From Candidatus Bathyarchaeota archaeon (GTDB lineage Archaea > Thermoproteota > Bathyarchaeia > Bathyarchaeales > Bathycorpusculaceae), in NCBI GenBank assembly GCA_003601605.1, contig PIXZ01000004.1, forward strand, positions 1 to 52,002: DNA of 52,002 nt. The letters are read 5' to 3'. Numbering within the stretch: the first letter of the stretch is position 1; each line of letters begins with the position of its first letter. The translations under genes were made by a program, and so were the position numbers. The notes beneath the pieces were generated by a model that worked only from the letters and a program-made list of their open reading frames with translations, did not search any database and was not told the DNA's origin. Positions 1-7,540 of this stretch are shown piece by piece.

Positions 1-1447
1 TTCGAAACCTCTTCATAGGCACGCTTTACAGCTTCATCAACAGCCTCATCTAAAGTTATGTAGCGTCCTCTTCTACTTGACATTTTATAGCCCGGAAGCG
101 TTACAAGGTTATAGGCAAAATGCACAAGATTGTCCGCGTATTTTTCGTAGCCTAAAGCGTATAAGGCTATCCGCAGTTGAAGTTGTGCTAGGCTTTGTTC
201 CATACCTATAACATTTATTACTTTTTCTGCTTTGGAAAACTTCCTTAAAGTGTAGGCTATGTCTCTCGTCGTGTAGAGTGTTGTGCCGTCAGCTCTCATA
301 AGCGTCAAGGGCGGCACTTCATAATTTTCTCTCAAGCCCAGCTTTTTCCTTAGATTAAGTTCTCTAACGACTTTCTCTGCTTCAAACTCTAGAACTCCGC
401 CTAAGGTGAAAACGTAAGGGGTTGTCTTCAGCCTTTGCAAGACTTCTGAGACGCTGTGATTCCAAACTAAATCGCTTTCCCAATCCCACGAATCATAAAA
501 CACGCCCATGCGAGCTAGAGTTTCTTTGAATCCTTGAAGGCAAAACTGACTAACTTCTCTTATGAGTTTTTTAGCTTCTTCTTCTCCAACTTCATAAGCC
601 CGATTTAAACTGTTAACCTCATTTTCCGGGTCTTCATCTTCACCTATTTTCTCGAGAAGTTTTTCGAAAATTTCTGGAAAGCGTTCCTTAAGTTCGACAG
701 CAATAGACATCCATTCATCCAGTTCCCTGTTAATCTTCGCAATTTCTTCAGGAACTGCAGAAGTTTGTTTCGCTAGTTCCAATTCTTTTTTAAGACGGTT
801 AATTTCAACAAGGCAGCTTGTTACCGTGTAGATTCTGCCAATGTAATGGTCTGGTTTTCCTTCTGGTTTAGGTTTACCCAGCTTTTTATATCCATAAGCG
901 ATTACGGCTGTTTGTCGTCCCACATCATCTATATAATAATGGCGAGAAACCTTGTGTCCCCTTGCTTCGAGAATGCGCGCAAGTGAATCACCCAACATGG
1001 GGTTTCTGGCTTGACCAATATGTATTGGATGGAGAGGATTCACGCTGGTATGCTCAACAATAATTTTCAAAGGCTTCCCGGTTTTAACAAAACCATAATC
1101 TGCGTCCAATTGTCTAACAGATTCAAGGGTTAAGGCTGAAAACTTGGCAAAATCTGCATAAAAATTGATGTAGCCTCCGCCAGCAGGCATAACACGCTCT
1201 ATCAGATGGAACTTTGACCTATCTACGTTTTCAACTAAGCGTCTAGCCAAAGAGAAAGGCTTCTCGCCCGTTTGTTTAGCAAGTTCAAAACACAGCGAGG
1301 AAGCCAACTGTCCAAACTCTGGGTTCGGCGGCTTCTCCAACTGTGTAAACTAGTTATGCGTATTTCTGGAAAAACCTTTTTGATAGCGTCTTCTACGACG
1401 TTTTTACATTCTGACCGAAACAGTGCGAAAGGGTTTTCTGTAACCAT
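1..1447 (-). CDS. argS: Arginyl-tRNA synthetase, 3' end cut by window edge, apparent frameshift near the 5' end
   Basis: Class I arginyl-tRNA synthetase, which charges tRNA-Arg in the cytoplasm. The reverse strand encodes the HIGH-type motif HPIHIGQARN (around 1035-1006) and the KMSKS-type motif YKMSSRRGR (around 92-66), so both halves of the active site are present; the C-terminal anticodon-binding part lies outside the window. The N-terminal Add-1-like domain starts at ATG 1447 (MVTENPFALFRSECK) and continues to about residue 33, where the reading frame must shift to keep family homology (LEKPPNPEFGQLAS). In the downstream frame a TAG at 1352-1350 blocks readthrough, so the gene as given is split. 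One extra base near 1341-1350 would restore a single frame. This could be a sequencing or assembly error, or a real mutation in a normally essential gene. It is divergent from the HDAC-like gene, with an 80-base gap holding both promoters. Confidence 0.88.
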
Positions 1448-1526
1448 GTTTTGGGCAACTCTAAAACTTTTAGCGTTGAAGTTATATTTTAACTTGAAAC
1501 CTTTAACATATACTTTCACGAAGGAA

Positions 1527-2384
1527 ATGGATATGCGAACAAAAATAATCTTCTCAGAAAAATGCTTAAACTATGGCGGCTGGCACATTGAAAGCCCAGA
1601 ACGGGTCAGAAAAGCATACGAAATTTTGAAAGAGAAAGGCTATCAGTTTTTGACGCCGGAACCAGCCACAGAAAACGCTGTTCTAAGGGTTCACGACGCA
1701 GAATATGTATGGAACTTAAAGAAAGGCTTCGTTGAAGATGGTGATACCCCAGCATACGAGAACATCTATGAATATGCAAAACTCGCAGCAGGCGGCGCCA
1801 TCCTAGCAGCAAAAGTTAATGGTTTCTCTTTAATGAGACCGCCGGGACATCATGTGGGCGTTCACGGAGCCGCTTTGGGAGCCCTAACAAGAGGTTTCTG
1901 CTATCTAAACAATATAGCCATAGCCGTTAAACATTTGGACAAGCCAACCCTCATTTTGGATATTGATGGGCACCATGGGAATGGCACTCAAGAAATTTTC
2001 TTCAAAGACCCAAAAATAACCTTCATTTCGCTCCACCGTTACCCCCACTATCCAGGTACAGGTCATTCTTCAGAGGCAAACTGTCTAAACTTTCCACTGC
2101 CTTTTAACTGCGGCGAAAAAGTTTACCTAGAAACTTTGGACTCTGCCCTAAGTCAGGTGGATATGAGCAAAATAGAAATGGTTGCGGTTTCTGCTGGATT
2201 TGACACTCACATGGGAGACCTTGCTTCTCTTGGTTTAACTGAGAAAGCTTTTCGGGAAATAGGGAGAAGAATAGGCAAGCTAAAGAAGGCAACATTCTTT
2301 GTTTTGGAGGGCGGCTATTCCGGCGAAAACATTGGGAGAGATATAGACCAACTGCTTAAAGGAGTGGAAGAAAACGCGCCCTAA
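1527..2384 (+). CDS. Histone deacetylase-fold (acetoin utilization/acetylpolyamine-type) hydrolase, paralog 1
   Basis: Zinc-dependent deacetylase of the arginase/HDAC fold, about 286 residues. Motifs in order: MRPPGHHVG (tandem active-site histidines), GFCYLNNIAIA, LDIDGHHGNGTQ (metal-binding Asp and His), SLHRYPHYPGTG, VSAGFDTHMGD (second metal Asp) and LEGGY (with the glycine-rich loop). All metal ligands are present, so it should be active. The natural substrate cannot be read from sequence: family members act on acetylated lysines, acetylpolyamines or other acetamides. The reading frame stays open upstream to 1272 but that part is antisense to argS, so I place the start at ATG 1527 (or ATG 1533). 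A second paralog lies at 12539-13603. The position beside argS is not obviously functional. Confidence 0.85.
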   Translation: MDMRTKIIFSEKCLNYGGWHIESPERVRKAYEILKEKGYQFLTPEPATENAVLRVHDAEYVWNLKKGFVEDGDTPAYENIYEYAKLAAGGAILAAKVNGFSLMRPPGHHVGVHGAALGALTRGFCYLNNIAIAVKHLDKPTLILDIDGHHGNGTQEIFFKDPKITFISLHRYPHYPGTGHSSEANCLNFPLPFNCGEKVYLETLDSALSQVDMSKIEMVAVSAGFDTHMGDLASLGLTEKAFREIGRRIGKLKKATFFVLEGGYSGENIGRDIDQLLKGVEENAP

Positions 2385-2497
2385 AATATAGTTAAGTCTT
2401 AATTAATTCCCGCTCATAAAAACTCTTGTTAAAGCGAAATCCGTATTTTGTATTCATAATTTTTTAAAGTGATTATCAAAAAATTTGAAGTTTAACG

Positions 2498-2803
2498 GTG
2501 GGATTTATGGAAGATTGGCATATCATCGTTAACATTGTTTCCTTAATAATTAATGTAAGTTTAGTTTATTTCGCTGTTAGGTTATTATGGATTTTTAGGG
2601 GCGGCATTATGGGAAGACCTTGGAGGTTTATTGCTTCTGGCGTTTTAGCCCTTGCAGTTAGCTCAACTATTTTTTCGCTTCATTATTTCTTAAACCTTGG
2701 TTCCGTAGGTCATTCGATTGGAGGTTTGATAATGATGATTGGCGGATTGCTACTATTGATTGGAATGTATCTTCAATACAAGAGTTGGGCGGTTCACTCC
2801 TGA
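2498..2803 (+). CDS. Small three-helix membrane protein of unknown function
   Basis: About 101 residues with three hydrophobic segments, roughly residues 9-30, 40-64 and 72-92, and short charged connectors (RGGIMGRPWR between helices 1 and 2). I do not recognise a named family. The start is GTG 2498 or, more likely by codon type, ATG 2507. The segment just downstream holds the remnant of a V4R-type ligand-binding domain, which raises the possibility that this membrane protein once had a sensory partner. No catalytic motif is visible. It is monocistronic as far as can be judged. Confidence 0.6.
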   Translation: MGFMEDWHIIVNIVSLIINVSLVYFAVRLLWIFRGGIMGRPWRFIASGVLALAVSSTIFSLHYFLNLGSVGHSIGGLIMMIGGLLLLIGMYLQYKSWAVHS

Positions 2804-2821
2804 CTTCGTAGAGGTTTTTAG

Positions 2822-2932
2822 ATAAAAGATGTTCTTGAACAAAACAATGGGTTTTTCATGGATTTTAAAATGTTAGTGGAAATAGAAAATGAAAAATGCG
2901 CTGCAAAGGGAGATGAAATGTGCGAATTTTAG
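2822..2932 (+). pseudogene. Remnant of a V4R (4-vinyl reductase-like) domain C-terminus
   Basis: A short open stretch ending at TAG 2932 encodes a tail VEIENEKCAAKGDEMCEF. This matches the family ending of V4R domains, in which a Cys is followed by a GD pair and a terminal CxF (here C..KGDEMCEF). The stretch is open only back to a TAG at 2819-2821, about 36 codons, so the rest of the domain (normally about 150 residues with the protein context) is missing. An ATG at 2858 could in principle start a 24-residue peptide, but no ribosome-binding site is clear. I read it as a decayed sensory or ligand-binding gene. Confidence 0.4.
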
Positions 2933-3036
2933 GTTTACCTGTAGTCCCCTAGACTTAGCAGAGACGATGAGTTCTTCACAATTTCTTATATTTTGATGTT
3001 TCACTAAACGTATATTAAAACGGAAAGTTAGTAAGG

Positions 3037-3921
3037 TTAAATCTTGACCGCAACTCTTAGTTTTGCTGACCGCGCCCTAGGGTTAACCCTAACTTCTTCG
3101 ATGGTGGGGACTACAGGCTTTTTGGTTAGGATTTTCAATTTTCCATTTTTCGAGTTTTCTCTAAAGAAATTTTTAACAATTCTATCCTCTAAAGAGTGAA
3201 AAGAAATCACAACAATTTTTCCACCCGTTTTCAGAATGTCTACTGCTTGTGGCAGCGTCTCCTTTAAATTTTCAAGTTCCCCATTAACCGCAATTCGTAG
3301 GGCTTGAAAAGTTTTTGTCGCAAAATGAATCCTTCTTTTCTGATACCAAAGGGGCACAGCACTTCTTACAACATCTACCAATTGAAAGGTTGTTTTAATC
3401 GGTTTAACTCTTCTTTTTTCAACGATAGTCTTTGCAATTCTTCTAGCAAACCTTTCTTCGCCGAACTCTTTCAAAATTCTGGCGATTTCTTCTTCCGAAC
3501 ACCCATTAACAATTTCCTCGGCGCTTACTCCCCCTTCGTAGCGCATGTCCAAAGGCTCTTCTCTCATGAACGAGAAACCTTTTCCAGACTTTTCAAGATG
3601 CCAACTGGAAAGGCCGAGGTCGAACAAAACTCCTGAAACATTTCTAAAACCGTGTTTTTCGGCAATTTCCTTTAGGTTAGAGAAGTTGTCGCAGACCAAA
3701 ACCAGATTTTGTTTAAAGTCTTTAAATTTAAGTTTTAAAGCTTCAATTAGTTCTTCCGTTAAATCAATCCCTAAAAGCTTGCCGTTCGGCAGTATTTTTT
3801 CTAGAATGGCTTGAGCGTGTCCTCCTTCTCCAATGGTGCAGTCCACATAATCGTTGTTTGGTTTAGGGTCTAAAAATTTGGCAACCTCGTTTTGAAGCAC
3901 TGGTATATGCACTGATTCCAT
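3037..3921 (-). CDS. rsmH: RsmH/MraW-type 16S rRNA (cytosine-N4)-methyltransferase
   Basis: SAM-dependent methyltransferase, 294 residues, close to the bacterial length of about 310. In bacteria it methylates N4 of C1402 in the ribosomal P site. Motifs in order: HIPVLQNEV at the N-terminus, the SAM motif DCTIGEGGHA, LLGIDLTEEL, LFDLGLSSWHLE with GKGFSF and PLDMR, VVISFHSLEDRIVKNFF, and the C-terminal RARSAKLRVA. All hallmark segments are present, so it looks functional. The family is characteristic of bacteria and uncommon in archaea, so transfer from bacteria is a reasonable inference. No mraZ or cell-wall genes accompany it, and the 2'-O partner RsmI is not in the window. Start ATG 3921. 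Confidence 0.9.
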   Translation of the reverse strand: MESVHIPVLQNEVAKFLDPKPNNDYVDCTIGEGGHAQAILEKILPNGKLLGIDLTEELIEALKLKFKDFKQNLVLVCDNFSNLKEIAEKHGFRNVSGVLFDLGLSSWHLEKSGKGFSFMREEPLDMRYEGGVSAEEIVNGCSEEEIARILKEFGEERFARRIAKTIVEKRRVKPIKTTFQLVDVVRSAVPLWYQKRRIHFATKTFQALRIAVNGELENLKETLPQAVDILKTGGKIVVISFHSLEDRIVKNFFRENSKNGKLKILTKKPVVPTIEEVRVNPRARSAKLRVAVKI

Positions 3922-4044
3922 GTTTTAGAATCAACCAGTTTTTATTATCACCATTCTCATTTATATTCTCCAAGTTTAGCATGCGTAATATTCAATAGTC
4001 TCTTCTGCATAGTAAATGCTGAAAAGCTATGATATCAGCAGTAA

Positions 4045-4668
4045 TTGTTAATACGCCTGTTAGAAGGGCGAGGGAAACGGGATAATCTCTTGGGTTTACG
4101 TGTCTTAATTAAAAGAAGCAAAGAAATTGGACCTATACTCCGCAGGTTCTTCATAAATACACTATTTGACTCAACATTTGTTCAATTAGGTATAGTGATA
4201 GGCTCCATACTTGCCATCAACCAAGACTTGCGCTTGATAATAAGCACTATGGTTGCAAGCAGTTTCGCTCTAGGTATATCAACAGGCGTTAGTGTTTATG
4301 AGTCTGAAATGTTGGAAAGGGAAAGGCGCATAGTTGACCTTGAAAAAGCTCTTTTCAGAAAACTTGACAATACGGTAATAACTGAAAATTACAAGACATA
4401 TGCACTGATACTTGCCTTTTTAAACTTTTTAACCCCTCTTATGTGCTGTTGCATCATATCCATTCCAATACTCCTTGCAACCTTTCAGCTATTAGATAGA
4501 ACCATAGCTTCGTGGCTTTCAGTAATATTAGCCCTTGGCATCCTTTTTGTTGCAGGGACATATTTGGGACGACTTAGTAAGCAGAACCCTCTCATCAAAG
4601 GATTGAGAATGGTGGTTTTCGGCGTCTTAGCTTTTCTTGTTGGTTTTCTAGTGCAAATGATGATCTAA
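4045..4668 (+). CDS. VIT1/CCC1-like integral membrane protein (possible Fe/Mn transporter)
   Basis: About 207 residues with five hydrophobic segments. The first pair (FVQLGIVIGSILA, then SSFALGISTGVSVYESEM) followed by a charged stretch (EMLERERRIVDLEKALFRKL) follows the pattern of the VIT1/CCC1 family, in which a cytoplasmic metal-binding helical region separates helices two and three. The C-terminal helices are LLATFQL, WLSVILALGILFVAG and VVFGVLAFLVGFLV. The family moves ferrous iron or manganese across membranes. The region between helices is shorter than in yeast CCC1-type proteins, so substrate is uncertain. The start is taken as TTG 4045; other non-ATG starts downstream are possible. 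Confidence 0.6.
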   Translation: MLIRLLEGRGKRDNLLGLRVLIKRSKEIGPILRRFFINTLFDSTFVQLGIVIGSILAINQDLRLIISTMVASSFALGISTGVSVYESEMLERERRIVDLEKALFRKLDNTVITENYKTYALILAFLNFLTPLMCCCIISIPILLATFQLLDRTIASWLSVILALGILFVAGTYLGRLSKQNPLIKGLRMVVFGVLAFLVGFLVQMMI

Positions 4669-4701
4669 ACTATGATAAAACAATCGAATTAAAAGCGAAA
4701 A

Positions 4702-4977
4702 TCAAGGCTTGGCTACACTTATTTCATCTACCCCTCTTATGGAAACACCATACTTCTCCATAATGTTAGAAACCAGTTCATAGTTTATTTTAGGCCCCTT
4801 CACCGTTACTTTAATTGTTTCAGTTTTGGAGTCAACTTCACTAACGATAATGTTTACCTCTTCTACCCCTTCAACTGCTCCTATAGCTCTTGCCAATTCA
4901 ACAATGGATAGTTCACGAGGTTTAAGGGCATCTAATAGAAGGCGTTTCACGTTAACCGACATGTACATCAACAACAT
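4702..4977 (-). CDS. DUF211 family small archaeal protein
   Basis: A protein of 86 to 91 residues with the ferredoxin-like alternation typical of DUF211: VKRLLLDALKPRE, AIGAVEGVEEVNIIVSEVD, ETIKVTVKGPKINYE and GVSIRGVDEIS. DUF211 proteins are widespread in archaea and form oligomers, but their role is not established. The start is ATG 4977 or, more like the family, ATG 4962 (MSVNVKRLL). It lies 3' to tRNA-Arg in the same direction, with a short gap. Confidence 0.75.
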   Translation of the reverse strand: MLLMYMSVNVKRLLLDALKPRELSIVELARAIGAVEGVEEVNIIVSEVDSKTETIKVTVKGPKINYELVSNIMEKYGVSIRGVDEISVAKP

Positions 4978-5045
4978 TTAACACTTAACCATTTAAAACT
5001 TTTACCACATTCACCAAACTAATAATTCAATATTGCTAACAATTT

Positions 5046-5145
5046 TGGCGGGCCCGAGGGGATTTGAACCCCTGTTCTCCGGCTTTCTTCCATTCCTTAA
5101 ATAGTCCGGAGGCCGGCGCCTTAATCCATACTGGGCTACGGGCCC
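5046..5145 (-). tRNA. tRNA-Arg (anticodon CCG), with a 21-nt intron after position 37 and encoded CCA
   Basis: On the reverse strand the acceptor stem GGGCCCG (5145-5139) pairs with CGGGCCC (5056-5050), followed by the discriminator G and an encoded CCA (5048-5046). The anticodon stem CCGGC (5116-5112) pairs with GCCGG (5083-5079). The loop reads C-U-CCG-G, giving anticodon CCG at 5109-5107, which reads the Arg codon CGG. The T arm is AGGGG-TTCAAAT-CCCCT. Twenty-one extra bases follow position 37, the canonical archaeal intron site. The gene lies about 3.6 kb from argS, which is probably coincidence. Confidence 0.93.
5085..5105 (-). other. Archaeal tRNA intron (bulge-helix-bulge type) in tRNA-Arg(CCG)
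   Basis: Twenty-one bases separate position 37 from position 38 of the tRNA. In the precursor, UCC of the anticodon loop can pair with GGA in the intron and AUU with AAU across a short loop, which is compatible with a relaxed bulge-helix-bulge cut by the archaeal splicing endonuclease. Boundaries are set by the need to leave a seven-base anticodon loop. Confidence 0.75.
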
Positions 5146-5227
5146 CCTTTTTTATAAAGTTAAGTGTCTTTACTTGAAATTAATAGTTGCCACACTCGAG
5201 ATTATCACTATTGGGCAGTTTTACTCC

Positions 5228-5728
5228 TTAAACTTCGCTTATTTCCTCGTTTATCCACCAAGCCTTCTTTTTTCCACTCTTTTCGCCTGCATAATACTTC
5301 ACAATGGGCTTTCCAAGCTGTTTTCTGGACGTTTTCTCTATCCTTCTCAGCCTGTTTAAAACAAGCCATCTGTTTGTTTTGAGGTATTCTGCTAATTCTG
5401 GTGTGGTTGCACCTTTGTAGTGAAGGAGATAATCCACTATTTTATGGTCTAACTCGTCTATGCAGAAGGTGTGGGGATTCGCCTTTTCTCTGCCGTATGT
5501 GAGTAGTTCTAAATCTGCAAGATACTTCTTTATTTCTGAAAGTTCGCTTTCCACTCTACTAACTCTGTTCTCCAGCTCCAAGATTTTATCAGGCTTAGGC
5601 GTCTTCTCCAACTTCTCCATTATAGCGTCGCGAACAAAATTACTTCGCTCGCCTTCCGGGACGCGCAAAATTAGTTCTTTGTAAACCTTTTCAGGTATTT
5701 TTACGGAAAACACTCGCAGTTTCTCCAA
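5228..5728 (-). CDS. Predicted transcription regulator: RHH-like N-terminus, coiled coil, winged-helix C-terminus
   Basis: A 166-residue soluble protein. The N-terminus (LRVFSVKIPEKVYKELILR, then GERSNFVRDAIMEKLEK) has the strand-helix-helix pattern of ribbon-helix-helix DNA-binding proteins. Residues about 47-72 form a heptad-rich coiled coil (ILELENRVSRVESELSEIKK). The C-terminal part (DHKIVDYLLHYKGATTPELAEYLKTN, then RLRRIEK) reads as a winged helix-turn-helix. It is divergent from the FBP aldolase/phosphatase gene, with 136 bases between them that hold two inverted repeats, so it is a candidate regulator of itself and of fbp. The ligand or signal is unknown. Confidence 0.65.
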   Translation of the reverse strand: MEKLRVFSVKIPEKVYKELILRVPEGERSNFVRDAIMEKLEKTPKPDKILELENRVSRVESELSEIKKYLADLELLTYGREKANPHTFCIDELDHKIVDYLLHYKGATTPELAEYLKTNRWLVLNRLRRIEKTSRKQLGKPIVKYYAGEKSGKKKAWWINEEISEV

Positions 5729-5789
5729 CTAACAAACCTCCACCCTTTCAATTATTAGCTTTTTATTATTTCACGATTTCTTTTACAAA

Positions 5790-5804
5790 ATTTCTTTCAG
5801 AAAT
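5790..5804. promoter_or_regulatory. Inverted repeat between the regulator and fbp genes (candidate operator)
   Basis: ATTTCT and AGAAAT form perfect six-base arms around a three-base centre. The site is placed between two divergent genes, just upstream of an A/T-rich CTTAAAAAC stretch that could act as the fbp TATA element. Function is inferred from position only. Confidence 0.3.
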
Positions 5805-5842
5805 CTTAAAAACACTAGAGGGTAAACTCTTGTTTGGGAAGG

Positions 5843-5854
5843 CCTATTAATAGG
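5843..5854. promoter_or_regulatory. 12-bp perfect palindrome overlapping the fbp ribosome-binding site
   Basis: CCTATTAATAGG is a perfect palindrome whose last bases form part of the AGGTG Shine-Dalgarno sequence at 5852-5856. Binding of a dimeric protein, or local RNA structure, would cover the ribosome-binding site. The neighbouring RHH/winged-helix gene is a candidate binder. Confidence 0.35.
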
Positions 5855-5864
5855 TGTAAATATC

Positions 5865-6983
5865 ATGCAAAAAACTACAGTTTCACTTCTTAAATGCGAC
5901 GTAGGCTCGTTAGCTGGCCATCATGTTGTTCCAAAACCCCTCCTTAATGTTGCGGAAAAAAACCTTAGAAACGCTAAAGAAGAAGGCTTGATAAACAGCT
6001 ATTACGTTTTCAATGTGGGAGACGACCTTCAACTTCTTATGGTGCATGAAAGAGGCGAATCAGACCCTGACATTCACAAGCTGGCATGGGACACTTTTAA
6101 GGAAGCAGCTGATAAAGCCTTAGGACTGAAACTTTACGGTGCAGGACAAGACCTTTTGAAAACCGCTTTCAGCGGGAACATTCGCGGAATGGGACCAGGC
6201 GTAGCAGAGATGGAAATAGAAGAAAGAGGTTCAGACCCCATTGTAGTATTGGCGGCAGACAAAACTTCTGGAGGAGCCTTCAACTTTCCGCTTTTCAAAA
6301 TTTTCGCAGACCCTATGAGCAGTGCTGGACTTGTCATAGACCCGAACATGGCTGGAGGCTTCAAATTCGAAGTATTGGACACCTTGGAAAACCAGAAGGT
6401 TGTGCTGAAATGTCCAGAAGAAATGTACGAACTAGTTGCATTGATTGGAACGGTACAGCGCTACATGATTTCTCGTATTTGGCGAGCCAGAGACGACCTA
6501 ATATGCGCCGTAGGAAGCGTAACTAGACTTTCGCAAATTGCAGGAAAATATATAGGAAAAGACGACCCCGTCATGATTATACGCGCACAGCACGGGCTTC
6601 CAGCAGTGGGCGAAATCCTTGTACCATTCATGCACAGCTACTTTGTTGAGGGCTGGATGAGGGGAAGCCACTGGGGACCCATAATGCCTGTGGGGTTAAA
6701 AGATGCCAAATGTACAGCTTTTGATGGTCCTCCAAGAATTGTTGCCTTAGGCTTTCAAATCGTGAACGGTAAAATTGCGAGTGAAGACAACGGGAAGCCT
6801 ATGATTGCCGATCTGTTTGATGACCCAGCCTTTGCTTTGGCGCGAAGAGAAGCCTTAGAACAAGCTGCTGTGCTTAGGCGTATGGGAGAGTTTGAACCAG
6901 CTCGTTTAAGCCCTCAAGAGATGGAGTATACGACTTTACAGCAAGTCCTGGACAAGCTGAAGGAACGCTTCAAACCAGCATAA
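5865..6983 (+). CDS. fbp: Fructose-1,6-bisphosphate aldolase/phosphatase (class V FBPase)
   Basis: Bifunctional gluconeogenic enzyme that condenses triose phosphates to fructose-1,6-bisphosphate and dephosphorylates it to fructose-6-phosphate. The 372-residue length is typical of this archaeal family. The N-terminal metal site CDVGSLAGHHV is present, as is the segment Y229-x-x-K232-D233, matching the tyrosine and Schiff-base lysine known from Sulfolobus-type enzymes and sitting at the same numbering. Further conserved parts are LAADKTSGGAFNFPL and TAFDGPPRIVALGFQ. The start is ATG 5865, seven bases after an AGGTG Shine-Dalgarno sequence. With PEP synthase at 16363 it supports gluconeogenesis. 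Likely regulated through the palindromes in its 5' region. Confidence 0.96.
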   Translation: MQKTTVSLLKCDVGSLAGHHVVPKPLLNVAEKNLRNAKEEGLINSYYVFNVGDDLQLLMVHERGESDPDIHKLAWDTFKEAADKALGLKLYGAGQDLLKTAFSGNIRGMGPGVAEMEIEERGSDPIVVLAADKTSGGAFNFPLFKIFADPMSSAGLVIDPNMAGGFKFEVLDTLENQKVVLKCPEEMYELVALIGTVQRYMISRIWRARDDLICAVGSVTRLSQIAGKYIGKDDPVMIIRAQHGLPAVGEILVPFMHSYFVEGWMRGSHWGPIMPVGLKDAKCTAFDGPPRIVALGFQIVNGKIASEDNGKPMIADLFDDPAFALARREALEQAAVLRRMGEFEPARLSPQEMEYTTLQQVLDKLKERFKPA

Positions 6984-6991
6984 ACGCGTGT

Positions 6992-7540
6992 CTACTGCTT
7001 TCTTATTTTGGCTAGCTCTTCACATCGGTTCTTTACGATTTCGTAGAGTTTTTTCCGCAGTTCTTCGAGGGGCATTTTCTGCTCTTTAACAAGCATTATT
7101 TTTCTCGCCAGTTCCATATCGCCTAAACCCATAAACCAAGCCTCAAAATCTCCACGGTTAACGTGAAACTCTACAGAGTTTAAATCCACTTTCATTATTT
7201 TGTCGCAAAAATCTTGAAGGCTCGCTGCGTGGATGTTTAAGGGTTTTCCAACGTCAACGTAAAAGTGGAACGCCTTCTCCATAGGTAAATAAGCTAAAAT
7301 CCTGTTTGCTGTTTCTCTGTCTATTTCTGGAAAACCCAGTATTCCCTTACCTTTCTCCGTTATCGCATAATATCCTTTCTCAGGTGAAGCAACATAACCC
7401 ATACGAGAAAGCCCGATTATGTGCATCATAACCGAAGGAAAACCTAGCCCAGCCTTTTTCGCTACTTCAGTCGCCCTAGTGGGTTTTTCAAGAGCCCACA
7501 TGGTTTCGAGAATTAAACGTTTAACTGGAGATATACTCAC
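6992..7540 (-). CDS. Winged-helix regulator with DUF5752-like C-terminal region
   Basis: A 182-residue protein. Residues about 1-70 form a winged helix-turn-helix (PVKRLILETMWALEKPTRAT, then VAKKAGLGFPSVMMHIIGLS, wing around YYAITEKGKGIL). The C-terminal half (HAASLQDFCDKIMKVDLNS, then VEFHVNRGDFEAWFMGLGD) resembles the DUF5752 type domain found in several archaeal and bacterial proteins of unknown role. It is convergent with fbp, with only eight bases between the stops. The start is read as GTG 7540, preceded by GGTGGAG. Confidence 0.65.
   Translation of the reverse strand: MSISPVKRLILETMWALEKPTRATEVAKKAGLGFPSVMMHIIGLSRMGYVASPEKGYYAITEKGKGILGFPEIDRETANRILAYLPMEKAFHFYVDVGKPLNIHAASLQDFCDKIMKVDLNSVEFHVNRGDFEAWFMGLGDMELARKIMLVKEQKMPLEELRKKLYEIVKNRCEELAKIRKQ

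Noticed and set aside
1272-1526. A long N-terminal extension of the HDAC-like gene
   Set aside because: It is antisense to the 5' end of argS, has no deacetylase homology, and a good ATG start lies at 1527.
5146-5160. TATA-like CTTTATAAA just upstream of the tRNA-Arg
   Set aside because: It lies only about 5-15 bases before the mature 5' end, too close for an ordinary archaeal TATA box, so it was not listed as promoter.
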